Position numbers and translations under genes: made by a program
NCBI GenBank assembly: GCA_041563315.1
Contig: JBFFNE010000005.1
Location: forward strand, 4,269 to 68,268
DNA from: JBFEYJ01 sp041563315
GTDB taxonomy: Bacteria > Pseudomonadota > Gammaproteobacteria > Thiohalomonadales > Thiohalomonadaceae
DNA length: 64,000 nucleotides
Direction: 5' to 3'
In this document: one piece after another, positions 26,269 through 35,617 of the stretch
How the letters are laid out: every line of letters starts with the position of its first letter
How positions within the stretch are numbered: the first letter of the stretch is position 1
Notes under the pieces: generated by a model
Seen by the model: only the letters and a program-made list of their open reading frames with translations
What the model was told of the DNA's origin: nothing
Databases searched by the model: none

Positions 26269-27258
26269 ATGCGCATTGGACCCTATACGCTAAAAAACAA
26301 CCTGATCCTGGCCCCAATGGCCGGCGTCACCGATCGCCCCTTCCGCCAACTCTGCAAAGCGATGGGGGCTGGTATGGCCGTGTCCGAGATGGTCTCATCC
26401 AATTCCCTGCTGTGGGGCAGCGAAAAGACCAAACGCCGCGCCAATCACGAGGGCGAGAACGAACCACGTTCGGTACAGATAATGGGGGCCGACCCGAAAC
26501 TGATGGCGGAGGCGGCACGCTACAACGTTGATAACGGCGCGCAGATCATCGACATCAATATGGGGTGTCCGGCCAAGAAGGTCTGCAACGTCATGGCCGG
26601 CTCGGCGCTGCTGCGTGATGAGGTACTGGTTCGCAGCATCCTTGACGCGGTGGTTGCGGCGGTACCCGAGGTACCAGTCACCCTCAAGATCCGCACCGGC
26701 TGGGACCGGGACAACAAGAACGGTGTTACCATCGGCCAAATCGCCGAAACCGCAGGCATTCAGGCGCTGGCCGTGCACGGGCGCACCCGTGCCGATGCTT
26801 ACACTGGCGAGGCCGAATATGACACCATAGCGGCGATCAAGGCTGCCATTTCCATCCCGGTAATCGCCAACGGCGACATCACCACACCGGAGAAGGCACG
26901 TTACGTGCTGCAAGTGAGTGGCGCCGATGCGGTGATGATCGGACGTGCGGCCCAGGGCCGCCCCTGGATCTTTCGCGAGATAAGCCACTTCCTGCAGACA
27001 GGCGAAACATTGCCTGACCCGACGCTGGAAGAGGTGCGCGATATCCTGCTCGGGCACTTGCACAATCTTTACGAATTTTATGGCGAATACACCGGCGTAC
27101 GTATGGCACGAAAACACATCTCCTGGTACAGCAAGGGGCAGCGCCACGGCGGTGCCTTCCGCCAGGCGGTCACACGTGTCGAGGAGGCCGCACAACAACT
27201 TGCCATGGTTGAACATTTCTTTGCGCAACTGATTGACGATAGGGAGATTGCCGCGTGA
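26269..27258 (+). CDS. dusB: tRNA-dihydrouridine synthase B
   Basis: The 329-residue flavoenzyme reduces a specific uridine in the tRNA D-loop using FMN and NADPH. NLILAPMAGVTDRPFRQLCKA, INMGCPAKKVCNVMAGSALL (with the catalytic Cys of the NMGCP motif), LKIRTGWD, LAVHGRTR, IANGDI and GRAAQGRPWIF are all typical. It ends overlapping the start of fis, the standard dusB-fis operon of gammaproteobacteria. Confidence 0.97.
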   Translation: MRIGPYTLKNNLILAPMAGVTDRPFRQLCKAMGAGMAVSEMVSSNSLLWGSEKTKRRANHEGENEPRSVQIMGADPKLMAEAARYNVDNGAQIIDINMGCPAKKVCNVMAGSALLRDEVLVRSILDAVVAAVPEVPVTLKIRTGWDRDNKNGVTIGQIAETAGIQALAVHGRTRADAYTGEAEYDTIAAIKAAISIPVIANGDITTPEKARYVLQVSGADAVMIGRAAQGRPWIFREISHFLQTGETLPDPTLEEVRDILLGHLHNLYEFYGEYTGVRMARKHISWYSKGQRHGGAFRQAVTRVEEAAQQLAMVEHFFAQLIDDREIAA

Positions 27259-27500
27259 AAGAGTCCTGCCCAAATCCACTCAATGGCTGCGTGCGCAAGG
27301 CACTGGACAAGTACTTTACTGACCTGGACGGCCATGCCCCCGGTGAACTCTACCAGTTGATGCTGGGTGAGGTGGAACGGCCGCTGCTCGAAAAGGTCAT
27401 GGAATACACCAAAGGCAACCAGACCCAAGCCTCGCAACTGCTCGGCATCAACCGTGGCACCCTGCGCAAGAAACTCAAACAATACGGCATGGATAACTGA
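27255..27500 (+). CDS. fis: DNA-binding protein Fis
   Basis: The 81-residue nucleoid protein bends DNA and activates rRNA promoters and site-specific recombination. It starts with GTG inside the dusB stop region (GTGA overlap), so it is coupled to dusB. The N-terminal part (NGCVRKALDKYFTDLDGH) and the C-terminal helix-turn-helix (MEYTKGNQTQASQLLGINRGTLRKKLKQYGM) match Fis. It is slightly shorter at the N-terminus than E. coli Fis (98 residues), as in other non-enteric gammas. Confidence 0.96.
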   Translation: MKESCPNPLNGCVRKALDKYFTDLDGHAPGELYQLMLGEVERPLLEKVMEYTKGNQTQASQLLGINRGTLRKKLKQYGMDN

Positions 27501-27509
27501 AAAAGCTTT

Positions 27510-27630
27510 AAACGCAAAGGCGCAGAATCGCAAATGACGCAAAGAACTGCTCTGCCTTGCGAACACACGCTTTTGCCACTGTCACCCTGTAATACCTTTA
27601 CGCTCTTTGCGTCTTTGCGTCTTTGCGTTG
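27510..27630. repeat. Inverted GCAAAG-rich intergenic element, copy 1
   Basis: The left side reads AAACGCAAAGGCGCAGAATCG, the right side TTTGCGTCTTTGCGTCTTTGCGTT, which are inverted with respect to each other. The middle is unlike the other three copies. It lies between fis and purH. Confidence 0.65.
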
Positions 27631-27656
27631 AGGTTTTTAAATTTAAAGGAACCACC

Positions 27657-29216
27657 ATGAGCAGAATTCAGCGTGCGCTGATCAGCGTCTCCGATAAAAC
27701 CGGCATCGTCGATTTCGCCCGGGAGCTTGCGGGCTTCGGCGTGGAGATCCTCTCCACCGGAGGCACTGCGAAGCTGCTGGCCGACAGCGGCATCGCGGTA
27801 ATTGAGGTCTCTAATTACACGGGCTTCCCCGAGATGATGGATGGCCGGGTCAAAACCCTTCACCCGAAGATCCATGGTGGCATCCTGGGGCGCCGCGGTA
27901 TTGATGATGCGGTGATGGCCGAGCACGGCATCGGCGGCATCGACCTGGTGGTGGTCAACCTCTACCCCTTCGAACAGACCGTGGCCCGGCCCGACTGCAC
28001 CCTGGAGGACGCCATCGAGAATATCGACATCGGCGGTCCAACCATGATTCGCGCCGCGGCGAAGAATCACAAAGATGTCACCATCATCGTCGACACCGCC
28101 GACTACGGCCGCGTGCTCGAGGAGATGAAAGCCAACAATGGTGCCACCAATTACCCTACCCGCTTCGATCTGATGGTAAAGACCTACGAGCACACCGCCC
28201 GCTACGACGGTATGATCGCCAACCATTTCGGCAAGCTAATTGGCGGCGAGAAAAAATCCGATTTTCCGCGCACCTTCAACCTGCAGGTACAGCAGGTGCA
28301 AACCATGCGCTATGGCGAGAACCCGCACCAAAAGGCCGCTTTCTTCGTCGAGCACAATGCGCCAGCTGGCTCCATCTCCACCGCTCGCCAACTGCAAGGC
28401 AAAGAGCTCTCCTACAACAACATCGGCGATACCGACGCGGCACTGGAGTGCGTCAAGCAATTCGAAGAGGGCCCGGCCTGTGTCATCGTCAAGCACGCCA
28501 ATCCCTGCGGGGTAGCCATCGGCAGCTCGCTGCTCGAAGCCTACGACCGCGCTTATGCCACCGACCCGGAGTCGGCCTTCGGCGGCATTATCGCCTTTAA
28601 CCAGGAGCTCGACGGCGAAACTGCCAAGGCCATTGTGGAGCGTCAGTTCGTCGAGGTGATCATCGCGCCCAAGGTCTCCGCTGCAGCCATCGAGGCGGTC
28701 AGTGCCAAACAGAATGTGCGTCTGCTCGAGTGCGGTGCCTGGGGCGAGGTGGGCGAAAGCCTCGACTTCAAACGGGTTAACGGCGGCCTGCTGGTCCAGT
28801 CCTCCGACCTGCAGCTCAGCAACGAAATCAGGGTGGTGACCAAGCGCGTTCCCAGTGAACAGGAGATGAAGGATTTGCTGTTTGCCTGGCGTGTGGCCAA
28901 ATTCGTCAAGTCCAACGCCATCGTCTACGGCAAGGGTGACATGACCATTGGCGTTGGCGCCGGGCAAATGAGCCGCATCAACTCCGCCCGCATTGCCGGT
29001 ATCAAAGCCGAGCATGCGGGCCTTGAGGTGAACGGCTCGGTGATGGCCTCAGACGCCTTCTTCCCTTTCCGCGACGGCATCGACAATGCCGCCGAGGCGG
29101 GCATCGCCGCCGTGATTCAGCCTGGCGGCTCGATGCGTGATGATGAGGTGATCGCCGCTGCGGATGAACACGGCATGGCAATGGTGTTCACCGGTATGCG
29201 TCACTTCCGCCATTGA
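27657..29216 (+). CDS. purH: Bifunctional AICAR formyltransferase/IMP cyclohydrolase
   Basis: The 519-residue enzyme carries out the last two steps of IMP synthesis. The N-terminal cyclohydrolase domain starts MSRIQRALISVSDKTGIVDFA and contains VKTLHPKIHGGILGRR. The C-terminal formyltransferase domain contains the catalytic KHANPCGVAIG, DPESAFGGIIAFN, and the ending EHGMAMVFTGMRHFRH. The start is the ATG at 27657 after AAAGGAACCACC. The open frame extends 41 codons further upstream into the repeat element, but that part is not gene-like. The two flanks both carry inverted GCAAAG elements. Confidence 0.98.
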   Translation: MSRIQRALISVSDKTGIVDFARELAGFGVEILSTGGTAKLLADSGIAVIEVSNYTGFPEMMDGRVKTLHPKIHGGILGRRGIDDAVMAEHGIGGIDLVVVNLYPFEQTVARPDCTLEDAIENIDIGGPTMIRAAAKNHKDVTIIVDTADYGRVLEEMKANNGATNYPTRFDLMVKTYEHTARYDGMIANHFGKLIGGEKKSDFPRTFNLQVQQVQTMRYGENPHQKAAFFVEHNAPAGSISTARQLQGKELSYNNIGDTDAALECVKQFEEGPACVIVKHANPCGVAIGSSLLEAYDRAYATDPESAFGGIIAFNQELDGETAKAIVERQFVEVIIAPKVSAAAIEAVSAKQNVRLLECGAWGEVGESLDFKRVNGGLLVQSSDLQLSNEIRVVTKRVPSEQEMKDLLFAWRVAKFVKSNAIVYGKGDMTIGVGAGQMSRINSARIAGIKAEHAGLEVNGSVMASDAFFPFRDGIDNAAEAGIAAVIQPGGSMRDDEVIAAADEHGMAMVFTGMRHFRH

Positions 29217-29228
29217 TAACAATTAGTT

Positions 29229-29361
29229 AAAACGCAAAGGGCGTGAAGAAAAGCAAGGTGAGCAGAAGCTGGGCTTTCAGGCCATCCTCTCAGCATCCCT
29301 GTGGCACTGGCAACGTGACAAGTGCCTATCACCCTTTGCGTCTTTGTGCCCTTTGCGTTTA
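29229..29361. repeat. Inverted GCAAAG-rich intergenic element, copy 2
   Basis: AAAACGCAAAGGGCG on the left faces GCCCTTTGCGTTTAA on the right, with CCCTTTGCGTCTTTG just inside. It lies downstream of purH. Confidence 0.65.
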
Positions 29362-29372
29362 ATTCTTTTCTC

Positions 29373-30740
29373 TCATTCGCAACGCCGCGGCTGACCAGCC
29401 TCCCCCTCCTTGACGATGCGGTAGTGATCCAGCACCTCCCCCTTAGGCGTAATAAAGCGTGCCTCCAGGGTGTTACCATCAATATCCACCAGCAACGAGC
29501 CCAACTCCCTTTTAGCCATGGCCATCACCGGATGGTCCAATGGACTGTTGTCGGCCTTGGCCGAAGAACCAACGACGCTGTAGATGGCACCGCTATGAGG
29601 TGTCAGTCCCACGGGCTTTCGGTAGGGGGGCTGACTCCCCATCCCCTTATCCACAAACATAGAAGGTTTAAAACGGGTGGATTTGTCGTAGTGACAGGCG
29701 AGCGGATAAGAGCGCTCGTAGACATGACTATGGCCGGAAAGCACCAAGTCTACCCCGGCGGCCTCCAGGATCGGCAGGGCGTTTTCCCGCATCTCAGCCA
29801 TCCGTCCCCCGCTGTCAGTTAAATTATCAGAATCGTGAGACCCCTTGGAGTAGGGAGGATGATGGAACACCGCGATGAGCCAAGGCTGACTGGTTGCCGC
29901 CAGATCGCGTTTGAGCCAGCCCAGCATCTCGCCATCGACGGAGCGATCGGTGGCATGGGAATCAAGATAGACAAAGTGTACCTGACCGTAATCGAAGGAG
30001 AAAAAGTGCTCATTGCCTGAGGGCACCCCTCCCGCCTCGCCATTTTCAGGAAAACTAAAGATATTGTAGAAAGCCCAACGCCGCGCATCATGATTACCAT
30101 GCGCTGGCCAATAAGGCACGTTACGCAACAGGTCGGAATAGGGCGCGAACAGGTGCTGCTGAAACTCTCTGTTGCGCCCATAGCGATAGGCGTTATCGCC
30201 GGTAGTAAGCCACAGGTCAATGGCTGGGAGGCCTGGGCGGGGATTGGCCTCTATCCAATCAAGTACCGCCTCTTTTCCGGCAAGGGTGGTCGACAATGCC
30301 TTCCCGGGGTCACCTTGCACCCAGATGCGCACCGGTCTCTCGCCGCCCTGTATGGGGGCGGTCATGAACCAGTCGTCCACACCGCCACCATAGGCAATCT
30401 CGCTGTCACTCCCCACGGCGTACCAGTACCGGGTGTCCGGCTCGAGACCCGAGAGGCGGATCTCGTGCTCCAAGGTAGGACCGGAACCCTCTACCAGCCG
30501 GTCCAGCGCTTCAGGGCTCTTGCCGAAGCGCACCACAGCCACCACCGGTTCATCACTTTGCCAGCGGATCGTTATCGCGTCAGGACTTTGCATCTGCAGA
30601 TAGGGCGCACGAGCGCCATGATAACGGGCATCTTCCACATACTGCCATGCCTGCCAGGCCACGATAGCCAGCAGGCCCCACCCCAGAGCAGTTGCAAGAC
30701 GACGCAACCCCCATTTGACCTTTGGACCCAACAATGTCAA
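29373..30740 (-). CDS. Purple-acid-phosphatase-like metallophosphoesterase
   Basis: The 455-residue protein has an N-terminal membrane anchor or uncleaved signal (about residues 10-30), a fibronectin-like PAP N-terminal domain (ITIRWQSDEPVVAVVRFG, LSGLEPDTRYWYAVG) and a calcineurin-type phosphoesterase domain. The metal-binding motifs are QGDPG, TTGDNAYRYG, GNHDARR, VFHHPPY and GHSHVYERSYPL, in order and complete. It is therefore likely an active dinuclear metal phosphatase in the periplasm or outside the cell. The substrate is not known. It converges on purH and is divergent from the LTA-synthase-like gene. Confidence 0.9.
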   Translation of the reverse strand: MTLLGPKVKWGLRRLATALGWGLLAIVAWQAWQYVEDARYHGARAPYLQMQSPDAITIRWQSDEPVVAVVRFGKSPEALDRLVEGSGPTLEHEIRLSGLEPDTRYWYAVGSDSEIAYGGGVDDWFMTAPIQGGERPVRIWVQGDPGKALSTTLAGKEAVLDWIEANPRPGLPAIDLWLTTGDNAYRYGRNREFQQHLFAPYSDLLRNVPYWPAHGNHDARRWAFYNIFSFPENGEAGGVPSGNEHFFSFDYGQVHFVYLDSHATDRSVDGEMLGWLKRDLAATSQPWLIAVFHHPPYSKGSHDSDNLTDSGGRMAEMRENALPILEAAGVDLVLSGHSHVYERSYPLACHYDKSTRFKPSMFVDKGMGSQPPYRKPVGLTPHSGAIYSVVGSSAKADNSPLDHPVMAMAKRELGSLLVDIDGNTLEARFITPKGEVLDHYRIVKEGEAGQPRRCE

Positions 30741-30920
30741 CTCCTGAATTTACGGAACTTACGTGCCTTCAGCGGCACTAACTACCCGGCGAGGCCACTT
30801 CACATTACAACCGGACAACCTTACCAGCATGGCGCTATATGGTACAATTGCGCTATTAAAGACCATTAAAGACCACCCTTTTTATCCGCCATTACGAAAA
30901 ACGCACATTTTCTGGAAGAC

Positions 30921-32960
30921 ATGAGTTTGATCAACCGAATCCCACGCCTGACGCGCTTTCTTGGCCTGACTGTACTGGTCTACGTCATCGTATTCTCTGC
31001 TGCCCGCCTTGTCTTCTGGCAGTTATACGATAACCCCAACGACCCCCTTGGCAGTGCCGACCTGCTCAAGGCACTCTATATTGGCCTCAAGTTCGATCTC
31101 CGATTGGCCCTTCTCATCATCCTGCCAATCTTTCTGTTCGGCTGGATAAAACAACTCAGTCCATTAGACAATGCATTTGGCCGCGGGCTCTGGCTCGGTT
31201 ACCTTCTGCTGGTTACGATGGGTTCCGTCCTGTTCTACGTCACCGACTTTGGCCACTATGCCTACTTGCATGTGCGCGTCGATTCATCCGTATTGCGCTT
31301 TCTGACCAACCCACTGATCTCACTTGAAATGGTGTGGCAAAGCTATCCGGTAATCATCTGGCTCATTGCCCTTACCCTTCTGCTGGCGGGGTTTACATTC
31401 TCCATACATCGCATGTTGCGCATTCATAAGGAGGCCACGTATGAACCGCTGCATGGCTGGTACAAGACAATCATGGTCAGTACGACCGTCTTCCTTGTGC
31501 TGTTTGGCATCTATGGCAAGATTTCGTGGTATCCACTGCGTTGGAGTGACGCCTTCTTCAGCAACCACGCCTTCGCCTCAACGGTCACTTTCAATCCGGT
31601 GCTCTACTTCTACGATACTTACAAAAATGGCGGTATGCCTTACGATGAAGAGGCCGTACAACAATCCTACTCGGAGGTGGCTGGTTATCTTGGGGTCGAG
31701 AATACTGATGCCACGAGCCTGAATTTCTCCCGCAAGGTGGTTCCAGCCAAACAGCCCGATAAACCTTACAACGTAATCGTTGTGATCCTCGAATCATTCG
31801 CCTCATACAAGTCGGGTCTCTCTGGCAATCCGTTACAGCCCACCCCACATTTCGATAAGATAGCGCGTAACGGCCTCTACTTCCCCAACTTCTATACCCC
31901 CACCACAGGCACGGCCCGTTCAGTGTTCTGTGCTGTCACCGGGATTCCAGATGTGCAGATGGGCGATACCTCCTCACGCAACCCGACCATCGTTAACCAG
32001 CACGTGATCATGGACGAATTCAAAGGCTACGAGAAATACTATTTCCTCGGCGGCAGCGCGAGCTGGCGCAACATCCACGCCATGCTCGCCAACAATATCC
32101 AGGATTTGAACATCTACGAAGAGGGAAGCTATGAATCGCCACGTACCGATGTCTGGGGGATATCCGATCTGGATCTGTTCAAAGAGGCGCACAAGGTGCT
32201 GCAGCATGAGGAAAAGCCATTCTTCGCAGTGATCCAGACCTCCGGCAACCACCGCCCCTACACCATCCCGGAAAACAACGAGGATTTCGAACTGCGTGAT
32301 GCCAGCCAGGAAGAGCTGAACAGGTACGGCTTCGAGTCGGTGGATGAGTTCAACTCTTACCGTTTCATGGACCACAGTATTGGTCACTTCATGCAGCAGG
32401 TGAAGGAAGCGGGTTATTTCGACAACACCGTGTTCGCATTCTTCGGTGACCACGGCATTGCTGGTAACGCCGGCATCCATACCTACAAAGGAGACACCCA
32501 GCTGGCGCTGGGACAAAACCGCGTGCCCTTTGTCGTTTATGCCCCCAGCCTCATCCCCGAGGGGCGAGTGGTGGAGACTGTGGCCAGCGAAACTGACGTG
32601 ATGACCTCTCTGGCCAGCCTTACCGGCCACGCCCACACCAACACGACCCTCGGCCGTGACCTGTTCGACCCGCGTTTCGATCAGGACCGACACGCCTTTA
32701 TCATTGCCCACTCAGCCAGTACCTCGATTGGCGTAGTCAACGATGAGTTCTATTTCCGCATGCCGGTCAACAGCAACGAAGGTTCTCTGCACCGGCTCGA
32801 CAGCGAGGAACCGAGGCAGGATGTGAGTGCCCAGCACCCCGAACTGGCCGAAAAGATGAAAAAACTCAGCCGTGGCCTCTATGAATCGGCTCGCTACATC
32901 AGCAACAATAATCCACGGCTTAAGGAAGAGACACCGGCTCTCACCCAAGCTGGCAACTAA
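30921..32960 (+). CDS. LTA-synthase-family membrane sulfatase/phosphoglycerol transferase
   Basis: The 679-residue protein has five predicted N-terminal membrane helices (from about residue 10 to 200) and a C-terminal alkaline-phosphatase-superfamily domain outside the membrane. FYTPTTGTARSVFCAVTG supplies the catalytic Thr of this family; VILESFASYKSGLSGN and FAFFGDHGIAG carry metal ligands. Relatives transfer phosphoglycerol to glucans or other envelope polymers. Gram-negative members (OpgB, Pseudomonas-type) decorate periplasmic glucans, and the halophilic setting would fit, but the substrate is inferred. purD begins 9 bases after its stop, so the two probably share a transcript. Confidence 0.88.
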   Translation: MSLINRIPRLTRFLGLTVLVYVIVFSAARLVFWQLYDNPNDPLGSADLLKALYIGLKFDLRLALLIILPIFLFGWIKQLSPLDNAFGRGLWLGYLLLVTMGSVLFYVTDFGHYAYLHVRVDSSVLRFLTNPLISLEMVWQSYPVIIWLIALTLLLAGFTFSIHRMLRIHKEATYEPLHGWYKTIMVSTTVFLVLFGIYGKISWYPLRWSDAFFSNHAFASTVTFNPVLYFYDTYKNGGMPYDEEAVQQSYSEVAGYLGVENTDATSLNFSRKVVPAKQPDKPYNVIVVILESFASYKSGLSGNPLQPTPHFDKIARNGLYFPNFYTPTTGTARSVFCAVTGIPDVQMGDTSSRNPTIVNQHVIMDEFKGYEKYYFLGGSASWRNIHAMLANNIQDLNIYEEGSYESPRTDVWGISDLDLFKEAHKVLQHEEKPFFAVIQTSGNHRPYTIPENNEDFELRDASQEELNRYGFESVDEFNSYRFMDHSIGHFMQQVKEAGYFDNTVFAFFGDHGIAGNAGIHTYKGDTQLALGQNRVPFVVYAPSLIPEGRVVETVASETDVMTSLASLTGHAHTNTTLGRDLFDPRFDQDRHAFIIAHSASTSIGVVNDEFYFRMPVNSNEGSLHRLDSEEPRQDVSAQHPELAEKMKKLSRGLYESARYISNNNPRLKEETPALTQAGN

Positions 32961-32969
32961 AGGCAGATT

Positions 32970-34256
32970 ATGAAAGTACTGGTTATCGGCAGCGGTGGGC
33001 GCGAACACGCCTTGGCCTGGAAAGCGGCGCAATCGCCTGATGTGGAAAAGATTTTTGTTGCTCCCGGCAACGCAGGCACCACACGAGAGGCAAAAATGGA
33101 AAATATCGCCATCGGCGTCGAGGATATCGATGGCCTGCTCGGATTCGCCCGCGACAATGCCATTGACCTCACTATCGTCGGTCCCGAAGCGCCGCTGGTT
33201 CTTGGCATCGTCGACGCTTTCGAGAAGGCAGGCCTGCGCTGCTTTGGACCGCGCATGGGGGCAGCCCAGCTCGAGGGCTCCAAGGCCTTTACCAAGGATT
33301 TCCTTGCCCGTCACCACATCCCCACGGCGGCTTACGCCAATTTTACCGATATCGATCAAGCACTGACCTATATCAAGGAGAAGAGTGCCCCCATCGTCAT
33401 CAAGGCCGATGGTCTTGCCGCAGGGAAAGGGGTCATCGTCGCCATGACGCAGGACGAGGCCGAGAGCGCGGTCCGTGACATGCTCGCCGGCAATGCCTTC
33501 GGTGAGGCGGGCCACCGAGTGGTGATCGAGGAGTTCCTCGAGGGCGAGGAGGCAAGCTTCATTGTCATGGTCGATGGTGAGCATATTCTGCCGATGGCCA
33601 CCTCCCAGGACCACAAACGTGTCGGTGAGGGCGACACTGGCCCCAATACCGGTGGTATGGGTGCCTACTCCCCCGCTCCGGTGGTCACCCCCGAGCTCCA
33701 TGCGCGCATCATGCGCGAGGTGATCGAACCGACCGTGCGCGGCATGGCCGCCGAAGGTAACCCCTATACCGGCTTCCTTTATGCGGGCCTGATGATTACC
33801 GCTGACGGCGCACCCAAGGTGATCGAATACAACTGCCGCTTCGGCGATCCGGAAACCCAGCCAATTATGATGCGCCTCAAGTCTGATCTGGTTGCACTGT
33901 GTAATGCCGCACTGGAGCGCAAGCTGGACAGGATTTCTGCCGAATGGGACCGGCGTGCCGCCATGGGTGTGGTGCTGGCCGCTGGTGGTTACCCGGGCAG
34001 TTATGCAAAAGGCGACGTGATAAACGGCCTCGACGACGCCGACAGTACAGATGCCAAGATCTTTCATGCCGGCACGACTGAAGTGGATGGCAAGGTGGTC
34101 ACTGCCGGTGGTCGCGTGCTCTGTGCCACTGCTCTGGGCAGCAGCGTAAGCGAAGCCCAGCAAAAGGCCTATGCCCTGGCTGACAAGATCAACTGGAAAG
34201 GGATGTTCATGCGCCGCGATATCGGCTACCGCGCCATCGCGCGGGAAAAGGCCTGA
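32970..34256 (+). CDS. purD: Phosphoribosylamine-glycine ligase
   Basis: The 428-residue ATP-grasp enzyme makes glycinamide ribonucleotide, step 2 of purine synthesis. MKVLVIGSGGREHALAWKA, VGPEAPLVLGIVDAF, IKADGLAAGKGVIVA, SQDHKRVGEGDTGPNTGGMGAY, and EYNCRFGDPETQPIM match the family. Length is normal. The preceding envelope gene ends 9 bases before the ATG. A 558-codon frame on the opposite strand is a shadow of this gene. Confidence 0.98.
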   Translation: MKVLVIGSGGREHALAWKAAQSPDVEKIFVAPGNAGTTREAKMENIAIGVEDIDGLLGFARDNAIDLTIVGPEAPLVLGIVDAFEKAGLRCFGPRMGAAQLEGSKAFTKDFLARHHIPTAAYANFTDIDQALTYIKEKSAPIVIKADGLAAGKGVIVAMTQDEAESAVRDMLAGNAFGEAGHRVVIEEFLEGEEASFIVMVDGEHILPMATSQDHKRVGEGDTGPNTGGMGAYSPAPVVTPELHARIMREVIEPTVRGMAAEGNPYTGFLYAGLMITADGAPKVIEYNCRFGDPETQPIMMRLKSDLVALCNAALERKLDRISAEWDRRAAMGVVLAAGGYPGSYAKGDVINGLDDADSTDAKIFHAGTTEVDGKVVTAGGRVLCATALGSSVSEAQQKAYALADKINWKGMFMRRDIGYRAIAREKA

Positions 34257-34265
34257 AAAGCGCTT

Positions 34266-34505
34266 CACCGCAGAGGCGCAAAGGAAAAACTCAGGTCTGA
34301 ATGGCAATAGTGCTTTGTCATTCCGGCGAAAGCCGGAATCCAGGAGCCAGGATAACAGCCGGGATCCCGGACTACGCCGGGATGACAACAGCGTTGACCA
34401 ACTTGTTTTGAGTCCGATCTCAAAGGTGTATTCAGTGGGTCACGCCCCCAGGGATGTCGCTATCTCATAGCCGTTCCTACTTTTGCGTCCTTCGCGTTGA
34501 ATATT
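34266..34505. repeat. Inverted GCAAAG-rich intergenic element, copy 3, with an inserted palindromic repeat
   Basis: CACCGCAGAGGCGCAAAGG on the left faces TTTTGCGTCCTTCGCGTTG on the right. This copy is longer because a separate palindromic repeat (34318-34387) lies inside. The rest, 34388-34657, shows no gene. Confidence 0.6.
34318..34387. repeat. REP/NEMIS-like palindromic repeat
   Basis: The sequence opens GTCATTCCGGCGAAAGCCGG and closes GATCCCGGACTACGCCGGGATGAC in inverted orientation. This is the widespread proteobacterial GTCATTCC(C/G)GCG family. Only one copy was noticed in this window. Confidence 0.8.
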
Positions 34506-34657
34506 TTTTCTTGCAAAACAATACATTAAGTATAGAAGAAGCAAAAACTTCCATTTTTTCCGAGACTTAAACCCGGCATTTCGGCTAAAATGTGCTGTTC
34601 TGAGTTGTCAAGCTGCTGAATTAAAAGAATTTTCAATCCTGTTTTAGGAGTCGATCC

Positions 34658-35554
34658 ATGTCAGTAAAGCATCCTGTGATTGCGGTTACCGGTTCTTCCG
34701 GTGCCGGAACCACCACCGTTAAGAATGCCTTTGAACACATCTTCTTCCGCGAAAAGATCAAGCCCCTGGTTATCGAGGGTGATAGCTACCACCGCTATGA
34801 TCGCGCCGCGATGAAAGAGGCTATCGCCAAGTTTGCCGAAGAGGGCAAGAACCTGTCCCACTTCGGTCCGGAGGCCAACCATTTCGACCTACTGGCCGAT
34901 ACCTTCAAGGCCTATGGGGAGACTGGCGGCTGCAAGCGTCGTTACTATATCCATAGCGATGAAGAGGCCGATCACCACAATGATCGTCTGGGTGGCACCA
35001 GCTACACTGCCGGCCAGTTTACCCCCTGGGAGGAGATCAACGAGCAGACTGACGTGCTGTTCTATGAAGGTCTGCACGGTGGTGCCAAAGACGGTGATGT
35101 GGATGTCTCCGCCTACACCGACCTGCTGGTCGGCGTGGTACCGATTGTCAACCTGGAGTGGATCCAGAAGATCTTCCGCGACAATGCCCAGCGCGGTTAC
35201 AGCGCCGAGGCCATTGTCGACACCATCCTGCGTCGCATGCCGGACTACGTGAACTACATCACCCCGCAGTTCTCCCGTACCGACATCAACTTCCAGCGCG
35301 TACCGACCGTCGACACCTCCAACCCGTTCATCGCCCGCGACATTCCCACCCCGGACGAGTCCTTCGTGGTGATTCGCTTCCGCGATCCGGTCAAGACCGG
35401 TGTCGACTTCCCCTACCTGCTGAACATGATCCCGGACTCCTTCATGTCCCGCCGCAACACCATCGTGGTCCCCGGTGCCAAGATGGGCTTCGCCATGGAG
35501 CTGATCCTTGCCCCGATCATCCATGACATGATCAGCAAGAGCCGTAACGCCTGA
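34658..35554 (+). CDS. prk: Phosphoribulokinase
   Basis: The 298-residue enzyme phosphorylates ribulose 5-phosphate to the RuBisCO substrate. It is the proteobacterial (class I) form: MSVKHPVIAVTGSSGAGTTT with the P-loop, IEGDSYHRYDRAAMKEA, HFGPEANHFDLLADTF, FYEGLHGG (Walker B-like segment) and VPIVNLEWIQKIFRDNAQRG. RuBisCO genes are not in the window, but Prk has essentially no other use, so autotrophy by the Calvin cycle is implied. AGGAG precedes the ATG; a bidirectional terminator follows. Confidence 0.97.
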   Translation: MSVKHPVIAVTGSSGAGTTTVKNAFEHIFFREKIKPLVIEGDSYHRYDRAAMKEAIAKFAEEGKNLSHFGPEANHFDLLADTFKAYGETGGCKRRYYIHSDEEADHHNDRLGGTSYTAGQFTPWEEINEQTDVLFYEGLHGGAKDGDVDVSAYTDLLVGVVPIVNLEWIQKIFRDNAQRGYSAEAIVDTILRRMPDYVNYITPQFSRTDINFQRVPTVDTSNPFIARDIPTPDESFVVIRFRDPVKTGVDFPYLLNMIPDSFMSRRNTIVVPGAKMGFAMELILAPIIHDMISKSRNA

Positions 35555-35574
35555 GTCCTGCTCTCAGCGCAATG

Positions 35575-35605
35575 AAAAAGGCCCGCATCTCTGCGGGCCT
35601 TTTTT
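35575..35605. terminator. Bidirectional terminator after prk
   Basis: GGCCCGCA (35580-35587) pairs with TGCGGGCC (35592-35599), flanked by A-run on the left and T-run on the right. It serves prk and the converging propeller gene. Confidence 0.9.
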
Positions 35606-35617
35606 ATTCCATGACCA

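Noticed and set aside
32712..34388. 558-codon minus-strand frame
   Set aside because: It is antisense to purD and the end of the sulfatase gene, with low-information composition.
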